A stretch of DNA of 11,918 bases from Bacteroidales bacterium (GTDB lineage: Bacteria; Bacteroidota; Bacteroidia; Bacteroidales; JAGOPY01): positions 1-11,918 of the forward strand of contig DAOWEV010000245.1 in assembly GCA_030638325.1 (NCBI GenBank). The letters run 5' to 3'. The notes under the pieces were generated by a model. It had not been told where the DNA came from. It worked only from the letters and a program-made list of their open reading frames with translations, and made no database searches. A program made the translations under genes and the position numbers. Below, one piece after another: positions 1-7,475 of this stretch; the stretch's first letter is position 1, and every line of letters starts with the position of its first letter.

Positions 1-91
1 AAATAGTTATGTTATTTTTATAATGACTTAACTAATCGCACTGCAAGATACGATAAAAATGCCATTTTGTTAAGGATTGAAAACCCCGGTT
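1..91. other. AT-rich flank, no gene seen
   Basis: This stretch lies downstream of the leftward PagL-like gene. It is AT-rich, and I see no start codon with a sustained reading frame. Leftward transcripts would pass a weak AACC/GGTT dyad at about 82-91, but its loop is only two bases and there is no proper T-tract, so I do not call a terminator. Confidence 0.4.
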
Positions 92-1177
92 CTAAAATGA
101 ATATCCCACCCTGAAATCAATGAAATCGGCCACATGCCTGTGGGCTTTTAAGTTAATGCCGAGTGATAACCATTCTGTTACACGGAAAACCAGTCCGTAT
201 CTTTGATATATATCATCGCCCTTCTTATATGGCCTGAAGAAGTATACGCCTATCTGTTGGCTGAAAAGAAATCTGCCCAGCAGGAATTCATTGCCTATGG
301 CCACAGAAGCTTTCTGGCAGCTAATATCTTCGCCGGATTGATCAAGATAATACTTCGCAGCATTATCATAAAGCCATTCAAGACCTACGGTGAGGGCATT
401 GATTCTTGAAACTTGTCTGCTGCCTTTTAATTCTATTCCCGGAATAGGAAAATAACGTTTGTATTCAAGCTGTTTGAATGCAGAAAAGATTGTGATATCG
501 AACCGCGATTCAGGCGTGGTTGTCTCCCTCCGGTTTCTTTTTATCCTGTGCCTGAACTGAGGCTCTCTCAGGAAATAATCGACACCAATGGCAGCCGTAG
601 GATAGTTGATCCCATTGTTAGGTTCTTTGATGCCTCCATTTGAGATATGGTTATAATTTGCAGATAGATTCAGGCGCCATAAGGGTGATAAACGGATATT
701 GAGGGCTGCCCCGAGTTGAACAGGGAAAGCCAGGTAAGTGCTGTAGCTCATATTGTCGGGATTGGACAATTCATCATACGGCTTGCTCTGATAAGACAAG
801 CCGAACCCGGCCCTAAATGAAAAGCTTATATTGTTCTGAGCTCCAAATACCGGCTCGATAAAAAACAGGGATGTAATTCCATTCCCAAGGATGTCTTTGT
901 TGTCATAATCCCAGAACGTTAATGAGACACCCAGCCTGGGATAACAATTACAGGTTTCCCAGGATTTTGAAGAGGTATATTGCCATATAAAATCGAGTTC
1001 AATACCGGATGGATAGGAATTTTTGACTTCCCTGAGGGCTTTGCTGTGGATGATGATAAATCCTTTGTGGAGCTTAAGCCCTACTATCTTATATGGCCTG
1101 GATGCAACGCTATCACCGGAGGCCTGCATGATATTGCAGCTAAGAAGCAACACTATAATGACTGTAAGAAACTTCAT
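92..1177 (-). CDS. PagL-like acyloxyacyl hydrolase family outer-membrane protein
   Basis: Predicted outer-membrane beta-barrel of 361 residues, related to the lipid A 3-O-deacylase PagL, which removes an acyl chain from lipid A. Start chosen at the ATG at 1177, because it opens directly into a signal peptide (MKFLTVIIVLLLS...); an in-frame TTG at 1198 only adds seven unlikely residues. The signature is at residues 177-191, HISNGGIKEPNNGIN: His177 and Ser179 match the PagL catalytic His and Ser. The position 14 residues after the His, which I recall as the catalytic Glu in Pseudomonas PagL, is Asn191 here. Alternating aromatic and polar stretches and the final Tyr-Ser-Phe fit a barrel. It is over twice the length of classical PagL (about 150 residues), as is usual for Bacteroidota homologues, so extra strands are expected. 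A Cys follows LLLS in the signal region, but a lipoprotein is less likely than a barrel. Family assignment is good; catalytic activity is not established. Confidence 0.8.
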   Translation of the reverse strand: MKFLTVIIVLLLSCNIMQASGDSVASRPYKIVGLKLHKGFIIIHSKALREVKNSYPSGIELDFIWQYTSSKSWETCNCYPRLGVSLTFWDYDNKDILGNGITSLFFIEPVFGAQNNISFSFRAGFGLSYQSKPYDELSNPDNMSYSTYLAFPVQLGAALNIRLSPLWRLNLSANYNHISNGGIKEPNNGINYPTAAIGVDYFLREPQFRHRIKRNRRETTTPESRFDITIFSAFKQLEYKRYFPIPGIELKGSRQVSRINALTVGLEWLYDNAAKYYLDQSGEDISCQKASVAIGNEFLLGRFLFSQQIGVYFFRPYKKGDDIYQRYGLVFRVTEWLSLGINLKAHRHVADFIDFRVGYSF

Positions 1178-1188
1178 CGTTCTAATAC

Positions 1189-1221
1189 TTTGTGCCAAAT
1201 ATGCTAAATTAACTATTTTTG
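1189..1221 (+). promoter_or_regulatory. Bacteroidota-type promoter for acyl-CoA reductase
   Basis: TTTG at 1189-1192 and TATTTTTG at 1214-1221 (exact TAnnTTTG) are 21 bases apart, close to the spacing of Bacteroidota housekeeping sigma promoters. It would give a leader of roughly 15-20 bases before the ATG at 1244. It overlaps the leftward gene's candidate -7 element, so the two divergent genes would share a very compact control region. Confidence 0.65.
1196..1203 (-). promoter_or_regulatory. Possible -7 element for the PagL-like gene
   Basis: Read on the minus strand this is CATATTTG, one mismatch from the Bacteroidota -7 consensus TAnnTTTG, and it lies about 18 bases before the ATG at 1177. 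There is no exact -33 TTTG at the usual distance (a TTTA lies about 23 bases upstream), so this is a weak call. Confidence 0.35.
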
Positions 1222-1243
1222 CCTCTTAAACAATACTTTCATC

Positions 1244-2323
1244 ATGTTGTCAAACCTGCAAACCAGGACCCGCGCGTTGACCGGACTGGGAACTGTCTTA
1301 GCTGAAATATCTACACCCGGGCCGGATCCGGATAAGCTACAGGATGGCCTGTCAGGGCTTGTTGCAGAACTGGCCTCTGCCATTGACCATGTTCCGGACC
1401 ACAACCCCTGGTTCATAAAAGCCAATGTCATGTTGGCAATAAAAGCCTGGTCAGACAGCCTTACCGAAGAGAAAGTTTTACGATGGATTGAACCATACCG
1501 GGAGCTGCTTTCAAAGCGGCCGGCAAAAAAAATAGGGATCGTTATGGCGGGCAATGTCCCCCTGGTTGGCTTTCACGACCTGCTGTGTAGTTTGATAGCA
1601 GGCCATAGGGTGATTGCCAGGTTGTCGTCAGATGATGATCAACTGATGCCCGTTTTGGTAAAGATCATGGAATATTTTGATCAGGGACTTGCCGGGATGG
1701 TTGAATTTACAGATGGCAGGCTACAGGATTTCGATGCCATCATCGCCACCGGAAGCAATAATACCTCTCGGTATTTTGAATATTACTTTGGTAAATATCC
1801 AAACATTATCCGTAAAAACAGAAATGGCGTTGGAGTCATAAGCGGTAATGAAACGGACGAAGAACTCCGGCAACTTGGTATGGATATTTTTACCCATTTC
1901 GGCCTGGGATGCAGGAATATCTCGAAATTATATGTGCCCGTGGGGTATAATTTTGACAATTTACTTATGAACCTCGCTAAATATGAGGAAACCGGAGATC
2001 ATCATAAATACAGGAACAACTATGATTATTATAAATCCATTTTTCTGGTAAATAACACCCGGGTCATTGATAATGGCTTTGCTTTGTTCAGGGAAGATGC
2101 CTCTCTGAATTCCCCCATCTCTGTGATTCATTTTGAATATTATGATGATGTGGAAACACTTAACAGGCAGCTCATGACAATAAGCGAAGGTATCCAATGC
2201 ATTGTTTCAGTCTCTCCTAAGGTAAGTCATGCCATTCGCCCTGGCACCAGCCAGCAGCCCGAGTTATGGGATTATGCGGATGATGTGGATACGGTTGGCT
2301 TTCTTGTGAGTGGTAAGTGGTGA
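1244..2323 (+). CDS. LuxC-family acyl-CoA reductase
   Basis: Protein of 359 residues of the LuxC-like acyl-CoA reductase family, part of the aldehyde dehydrogenase superfamily. Family members reduce fatty acyl-CoA to a fatty aldehyde with NADPH through a thioester on a cysteine. The likely catalytic residue is Cys223 in FGLGCRNISKLYVP (about 219-232). Upstream, KKIGIVMAGNVPLVGFHDLL (about 95-114) is the typical first part of the nucleotide-binding fold and ATGSNNTSRYFEYYF (168-182) the second. The C-terminal block PGTSQQPELWDYADDVDT (333-350) is also characteristic. Length is normal and the protein appears intact. The last residues, SGKW, are followed directly by a heptamer repeat array starting at the base after the stop codon. 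From memory, Bacteroidales homologues often sit beside a ferredoxin and serine-biosynthesis genes; that context is absent here. The physiological substrate cannot be read from the sequence. Confidence 0.88.
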   Translation: MLSNLQTRTRALTGLGTVLAEISTPGPDPDKLQDGLSGLVAELASAIDHVPDHNPWFIKANVMLAIKAWSDSLTEEKVLRWIEPYRELLSKRPAKKIGIVMAGNVPLVGFHDLLCSLIAGHRVIARLSSDDDQLMPVLVKIMEYFDQGLAGMVEFTDGRLQDFDAIIATGSNNTSRYFEYYFGKYPNIIRKNRNGVGVISGNETDEELRQLGMDIFTHFGLGCRNISKLYVPVGYNFDNLLMNLAKYEETGDHHKYRNNYDYYKSIFLVNNTRVIDNGFALFREDASLNSPISVIHFEYYDDVETLNRQLMTISEGIQCIVSVSPKVSHAIRPGTSQQPELWDYADDVDTVGFLVSGKW

Positions 2324-2372
2324 GTTGAAAGTTGAAAGTTGAAAGTCCGAAGTCGGAAGTCGGAAGACCGAA
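2324..2372 (+). repeat. Heptamer tandem array 1 (GTTGAAA/GTCGGAA)
   Basis: Seven consecutive 7-base units: GTTGAAA three times, then GTCCGAA, GTCGGAA, GTCGGAA and GACCGAA. The first unit starts at the base right after the TGA of the acyl-CoA reductase gene. Three GTTGAAA units in a row place a TGA in all three forward frames. There are no spacers, so it is a simple tandem array and not a CRISPR. Confidence 0.85.
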
Positions 2373-2466
2373 GAAGGGAGTAGCGAGGGTGCGATTGGAC
2401 GAGGTGTGAGTGGTGAGAAACTTTCTGCCAAAACTCAAGAAACTGATCAATCAGATGAACAGAAAC

Positions 2467-2491
2467 CTGCGAGCGTCGCAAGACCTCGCAG
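2467..2491. repeat. Hairpin CTGCGAG / CTCGCAG
   Basis: Seven-base arms CTGCGAG (2467-2473) and CTCGCAG (2485-2491) around an 11-base loop. There is no T-tract after it, so it does not look like a terminator on the plus strand. Its content resembles the dispersed palindromes often seen between genes in this phylum, but I cannot confirm other copies here. Confidence 0.5.
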
Positions 2492-2514
2492 CGTTGAGGC
2501 GTGAAGCGTGAGTT

Positions 2515-2536
2515 GAGACGCATAATCATGCGTCTC
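2515..2536. repeat. Perfect palindrome GAGACGCAT-AATC-ATGCGTCTC
   Basis: Nine-base perfect arms at 2515-2523 and 2528-2536 around a four-base loop. It is followed by TTCC, not a T-run, so termination is unlikely. Similar GAGACGC...GCGTCTC palindromes are, from memory, frequent intergenic elements in several bacterial groups. It lies about 29 bases upstream of the -33 box of the L31 promoter. Confidence 0.7.
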
Positions 2537-2564
2537 TTCCAAAAAGAAATATTTACAGGAAAAT

Positions 2565-2595
2565 TTTGCAATTTCAAAAAAATAACCTACTTTTG
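2565..2595 (+). promoter_or_regulatory. Strong Bacteroidota promoter for rpmE2
   Basis: TTTG at 2565-2568 and TACTTTTG at 2588-2595 are separated by exactly 19 bases, a textbook match to the Bacteroidota housekeeping promoter, and the -7 box is followed by CACGC. It is the best promoter match in the window, as expected for a ribosomal protein gene. It implies a 5' leader of about 115-120 bases before the ATG at 2720. Confidence 0.8.
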
Positions 2596-2624
2596 CACGC
2601 CGAAATTTAAAGCTTTTAATTGAA

Positions 2625-2660
2625 ATGAAACACCCATGGCAAGGCAATTTTGACACATAG
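2625..2660 (+). other. Tiny open reading frame in the rpmE2 leader
   Basis: ATG to TAG encoding MKHPWQGNFDT (11 residues), located just after the predicted transcription start and about 60 bases before rpmE2. I do not recognise the peptide. It could be a chance frame, a remnant of another gene's start, or an upstream peptide. A second ATG inside it (2635) opens a five-residue frame, MARQF. There is no direct evidence of translation. Confidence 0.25.
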
Positions 2661-2681
2661 GAGCATGATTAAAAAAAATTC

Positions 2682-2705
2682 TTTGCGTCTCTGCGTCTTT
2701 GCGAG
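2682..2705 (+). repeat. Three 8-base units (TTTGCGTC type) in the rpmE2 leader
   Basis: TTTGCGTC, TCTGCGTC and TTTGCGAG follow each other head to tail, ending 14 bases before the rpmE2 ATG. Low-complexity TGCGTCT repeats like this are common between genes in Bacteroidota. Its position within a transcribed leader is the notable part. Confidence 0.6.
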
Positions 2706-2719
2706 AAAATTTTAAACAG

Positions 2720-2992
2720 ATGAAAAAAGACATTCACCCGAAAGATTACAGATTGGTTGTATATAAGGATATATCCAACGATTATATGTTCCTGACACGA
2801 TCTACAACAAAATCCAAAGAAACCATTAAATGGGAAGACGGTAAAGAATATCCGTTAATAAAACTTGAAATATCCCATACATCTCATCCATTTTATACGG
2901 GTAAGATGAAACTTGTTGATACAGCAGGGCGTGTTGACAAATTCAAGAGCAGGTATAAGAAACACCTTGAAAAGAAAACAACCGAGGAATAA
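2720..2992 (+). CDS. rpmE2: 50S ribosomal protein L31, type B
   Basis: Protein of 90 residues, a component of the large ribosomal subunit that helps bridge to the small subunit. Start chosen at the ATG at 2720 (MKKDIHPKDYRLVVYKD); a TTG at 2699 in the same frame lies in repeat sequence and is rejected. The conserved core is SHPFYTGK (55-62) followed by VDTAGRVDKFKSRY (66-79). There are no cysteines, so the zinc-binding CxxC of type A L31 is missing, which marks the type B paralogue. Type B forms replace or supplement the zinc form under zinc limitation in some bacteria; in Bacteroidota the type B form is usually the main one. It has its own strong promoter (2565-2595) and its own terminator (3008-3038), so it is probably monocistronic. 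Confidence 0.95.
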   Translation: MKKDIHPKDYRLVVYKDISNDYMFLTRSTTKSKETIKWEDGKEYPLIKLEISHTSHPFYTGKMKLVDTAGRVDKFKSRYKKHLEKKTTEE

Positions 2993-3007
2993 AAAAAAAT
3001 TTCAGTG

Positions 3008-3038
3008 AAGCCCTGTCAAAATATGCGGGGCTTTTTTT
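3008..3038 (+). terminator. Rho-independent terminator after rpmE2
   Basis: Eight-base stem AAGCCCTG / CGGGGCTT (3008-3015 with 3026-3033, one G-U pair) and a 10-base loop, with a run of seven Ts at 3032-3038. It starts 15 bases after the rpmE2 stop codon, and a nine-A run (2991-2999) lies just upstream. Confidence 0.85.
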
Positions 3039-3098
3039 ATGAGCTTTCAACTCTACATGCAGGTAAATAAACAATTGTTGAACACTTTATGATCATTC

Positions 3099-3131
3099 AT
3101 TGTTATTAATAAGATAGTATTTATAATTTTG
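3099..3131 (+). promoter_or_regulatory. Promoter for the GlmU-family gene
   Basis: TAATTTTG at 3124-3131 matches TAnnTTTG exactly; ATTG at 3099-3102 is an imperfect -33 box 21 bases upstream. The transcript would begin near 3138 with a leader of about 50 bases. A 10-codon frame in the leader (3160-3192, MTPGKTSHLI) ends in TGA overlapping the ATG at 3189 as ATGA, which may be chance. Confidence 0.6.
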
Positions 3132-3188
3132 CAGTTGCTTAGTCGTTTTAATTCAAATCATGACCCCCGGTAAGACAAGTCACTTAAT

Positions 3189-4385
3189 ATGAATTATATT
3201 CTTTTTGATAGTTTCCGGCGCAGTAGCCTTTTGCCCCTGACCTATATCAGGCCTGTTGCAGATATTCGCATTGGCATTTTAACCATCCGTGAAAAGTGGG
3301 AGAAATATTTAGAAGCTGAAACCTCTACACTTACTGAGGATTACTTAGGAGAAAAATATCCAATCAGGGAGGAGGATGACAACGTCATGATCAACGGATC
3401 AATATGTCCGAATCCTACTCTTGTAAAAAAGATCCAGGCGCTTAAAAACAACGAGGTGCTGGTGAAAGATGAATCCATCATTGCCATGCGGGTTGAGAAG
3501 ACCGATCTGGAAAATACAGACGAAGATAATATTCAGGGGGTCAATGTGATTGAAACTGACAATGATTTCCTGAAAATAGATCATACCTGGGAGATCTTTT
3601 CTAAAAACGACAGGGCCTTGCGGGAAGATTTTATGCTGTTGACCAAAAACCGGAAATCAAAAAAGTTGAGCAGTTCTAACCGGGTGATGGGAGATATGGT
3701 ATTTGTTGAAGAAGGAGCTAAAGTTGAAGGCGTATCCATTAACTCAACAACCGGGCCTGTTTATATCGGCCGGGATGCCGAGATCATGGAAGGCAGTATG
3801 ATCCGCGGTCCTTTTGCCCTCTGTAACAATGCTATTGTGAAGATGTCTGCCAAAATTTATGGCGCTACTACCATCGGCCCCTATTCTAAGGTCGGGGGTG
3901 AAATCAGCAACTCCGTCATCTTTGGTTATTCCAATAAAGTACATGATGGTTTTATGGGGAACTCTGTCATTGGAGAGTGGTGTAACCTGGGTGCTGATAC
4001 CAATACAAGCAATCTGAAAAATAATTACGAAAGTGTCAAATTGTGGGATTTCCCCGATCAAACCTTTGTTGATACAGGAGAACAGTTTTGCGGGCTGATC
4101 ATGGGAGATCATTCAAAATGCGGGATCAATACCATGTTTAATACGGGCACAGTGGTTGGAATCAATGTGAATGTGTTTGGGAGCGGATACCAGCGCAATT
4201 TTATCCCGAGTTTTACCTGGGGAGGCACATCCGGCTTCCGGACCTTTGATATCAAAAAAGCTATACAGGTAGCTAAAATAGTCTTCGCGAGAAGAGGCCT
4301 CGATTTTGATGAAACAGAAATAAATATTCTGAATGCATTATTCAATATGACCCTCGATAACAGGGAATCCAAGATCTATATCTGA
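3189..4385 (+). CDS. GlmU-family protein (left-handed beta-helix)
   Basis: Protein of 398 residues matching the divergent Bacteroidota GlmU-like group, proposed to act in making UDP-N-acetylglucosamine for peptidoglycan and lipopolysaccharide. The N-terminal part opens MNYILFDSFRRSSLLPLTY and contains TYIRPVADIRIGILTIREKWE (about 19-39). This block is typical of the group, but the classical nucleotidyltransferase signature GxGTRM near the N-terminus is absent. From about 170 to 335 there are hexapeptide-like repeats (VYIGRDAEI, TTIGPYSKVG, NSVIGEWCNLGADTNTSNLKNNY) that build a left-handed beta-helix, the fold of acetyl- and acyltransferases. A conserved GDHSKCGINTMFNTGTVVG segment lies at 306-324, followed by a helical tail. 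Length is normal for the group. Whether it carries out both GlmU reactions is uncertain. It has its own promoter and sits between rpmE2 and lon, all on one strand. Confidence 0.87.
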   Translation: MNYILFDSFRRSSLLPLTYIRPVADIRIGILTIREKWEKYLEAETSTLTEDYLGEKYPIREEDDNVMINGSICPNPTLVKKIQALKNNEVLVKDESIIAMRVEKTDLENTDEDNIQGVNVIETDNDFLKIDHTWEIFSKNDRALREDFMLLTKNRKSKKLSSSNRVMGDMVFVEEGAKVEGVSINSTTGPVYIGRDAEIMEGSMIRGPFALCNNAIVKMSAKIYGATTIGPYSKVGGEISNSVIFGYSNKVHDGFMGNSVIGEWCNLGADTNTSNLKNNYESVKLWDFPDQTFVDTGEQFCGLIMGDHSKCGINTMFNTGTVVGINVNVFGSGYQRNFIPSFTWGGTSGFRTFDIKKAIQVAKIVFARRGLDFDETEINILNALFNMTLDNRESKIYI

Positions 4386-4444
4386 TCGGGCTCTATGTTA
4401 TTTCAAAACAAGTATCGGATTTATACCACCTTTTGTTGAAATTT

Positions 4445-4486
4445 GTTGACTGTTGCAGGTTGCAGGTTGCGAGTTGCAAGTTGAAA
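4445..4486 (+). repeat. Heptamer tandem array 2 (GTTGCAG type)
   Basis: Six consecutive 7-base units: GTTGACT, GTTGCAG, GTTGCAG, GTTGCGA, GTTGCAA and GTTGAAA. All keep GTTG as the first four bases while the last three vary. The last unit equals the unit of array 1. It begins 60 bases after the GlmU-family stop codon. Confidence 0.8.
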
Positions 4487-4506
4487 CCTAAAACTCGCAA
4501 TCTGCA
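4461..4506 (+). terminator. Long hairpin, possible terminator of the GlmU-family gene
   Basis: Arms at 4461-4475 and 4492-4506 pair over 15 positions as RNA with one G-U pair, around a 16-base loop. The 5' arm is made of array 2 units; the 3' arm is their inverted copy. The bases after it are T-rich (TATTTATTTT) but interrupted, so termination is plausible though not typical. Confidence 0.5.
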
Positions 4507-4517
4507 CCTATTTATTT

Positions 4518-4525
4518 TACCTTTG
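4518..4525 (+). promoter_or_regulatory. Candidate -7 element upstream of lon
   Basis: TACCTTTG matches TAnnTTTG exactly, but no TTTG or TTG is present about 19-21 bases upstream. It would give a leader of about 155 bases. It is an alternative to the element at 4573-4580. Confidence 0.35.
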
Positions 4526-4545
4526 TGCTGCTGTTTGGCATACAT

Positions 4546-4580
4546 ATTGCCATCTTTAGATCAACTGATTATTATTTTTG
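4546..4580 (+). promoter_or_regulatory. Candidate lon promoter
   Basis: TATTTTTG at 4573-4580 matches the -7 consensus exactly, with ATTG at 4546-4549 as a partial -33 box 23 bases upstream. The spacing is slightly long. It would give a leader of about 100 bases before the lon ATG. I see no heat-shock-type inverted repeat. Confidence 0.4.
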
Positions 4581-4687
4581 GCCGGCATAAGGTGTGATAG
4601 ATTAACTTATTGACTATCAACAAGAATGAGCAGTTTTTTGAGCAGCAAAGAGAATGCTGACTGACATTTTGACGTAAACAATGAATT

Positions 4688-7200
<2,513 letters not shown>

Positions 7201-7264
7201 AGACTAAGAGACTAAGGGACTGAGGGACTGAGAGACTGAGGGACTGAGAGACTGAGGGATGGAG
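7201..7264 (+). repeat. Octamer tandem array (RGACTGAG)
   Basis: Eight 8-base units with no gaps: AGACTAAG twice, GGACTGAG twice, AGACTGAG, GGACTGAG, AGACTGAG and GGATGGAG. It directly follows heptamer array 3 with a one-base gap, so two arrays of different period lie end to end. No coding role is seen. Confidence 0.85.
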
Positions 7265-7281
7265 AGAGAGTTGAGATTTCA

Positions 7282-7345
7282 CAAATCCCAATAACCAAAT
7301 CCCGAATCTCAAATAACACTCAATACTCAAATCCCAATAACCAAA
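7282..7345 (+). repeat. Direct repeat of 18 bases, 46 bases apart
   Basis: The word CAAATCCCAATAACCAAA occurs at 7282-7299 and again, identically, at 7328-7345. The spacer is similar A/C-rich sequence (AATCTC, CAATACTC). The sequences on either side differ, so this is a local duplication within the repeat-dense gap. Confidence 0.8.
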
Positions 7346-7393
7346 CGGTTTATAGTGTATTATTTGGATTTTGAATATTGATTTTTGGAATTT

Positions 7394-7414
7394 ATTTGGA
7401 ATTTGGAGTTTGGA
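7394..7414 (+). repeat. Three RTTTGGA heptamers
   Basis: ATTTGGA, ATTTGGA and GTTTGGA are consecutive with a 7-base period, inside a longer TTTGGAATTT-rich stretch (about 7361-7420). The unit differs from the GTTG family but shares its period length. Confidence 0.6.
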
Positions 7415-7425
7415 ATTTCACAACC

Positions 7426-7460
7426 GTCAACTGTCAACCGTCAACTGTCAACCGTCAACT
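7426..7460 (-). repeat. Heptamer tandem array 4 (GTTGAC type, inverted)
   Basis: Five units on the plus strand: GTCAACT, GTCAACC, GTCAACT, GTCAACC, GTCAACT, strictly alternating so there is also a 14-base period. On the minus strand the units read GTTGACA and GTTGACG in rotated phase, so this is the GTTG family in reverse orientation. It ends 15 bases before the ATG of the SBP gene. On the plus strand it contains no stop codon in any frame. Confidence 0.85.
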
Positions 7461-7475
7461 GAATTAAGCCTAACA

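Larger units (their letters stand above)
2324..2719. other. Repeat-rich intergenic region upstream of rpmE2
   Basis: This 396-base gap has no convincing gene. In order it holds heptamer array 1 (2324-2372), a GA-rich stretch, an imperfect hairpin built from CTGCGAG/CTCGCAG (2467-2491), a perfect 9-base palindrome arm pair (2515-2536), the L31 promoter (2565-2595), and a leader of about 120 bases with a tiny reading frame (2625-2660) and a run of 8-base units (2682-2705). Confidence 0.7.
4386..4687. other. Intergenic region between the GlmU-family gene and lon
   Basis: This 302-base gap has no convincing gene. It holds heptamer array 2 (4445-4486), a long hairpin that reuses the array (4461-4506), and two candidate -7 elements for lon (4518-4525 and 4573-4580). 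Between 4581 and 4687 I see no further structure. Confidence 0.65.

Noticed and set aside
82..91. Terminator after the PagL-like gene
   Set aside because: The dyad AACC/GGTT has a two-base loop and a four-base stem with no adequate T-run.
1178..1198. TTG start of the PagL-like gene at 1198
   Set aside because: The ATG at 1177 opens directly into the signal peptide, and the extra residues overlap the candidate -7 element.
2324..2372. CRISPR-like array
   Set aside because: The units are only 7 bases, directly adjacent and without spacers, and no cas gene is present.
2217..2577. Overlapping minus-strand frames across the acyl-CoA reductase end and array 1
   Set aside because: They are repeat translations and antisense shadows with no recognisable domain.
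2699..2719. TTG start for rpmE2 seven codons upstream of the ATG
   Set aside because: These codons come from the TGCGTC repeat; the L31 family starts at MKKDIHP, encoded from 2720.
3160..3192. Ten-codon frame overlapping the GlmU-family start as ATGA
   Set aside because: It is too short to judge, has no recognisable peptide and is compatible with chance; it is noted only in the promoter entry.
7371..7475. N-terminal extension of the SBP gene starting at the ATG at 7371
   Set aside because: The 35 extra residues are encoded by TTTGGA and GTCAAC repeats, and they would bury a clear lipoprotein signal peptide that starts at 7476.
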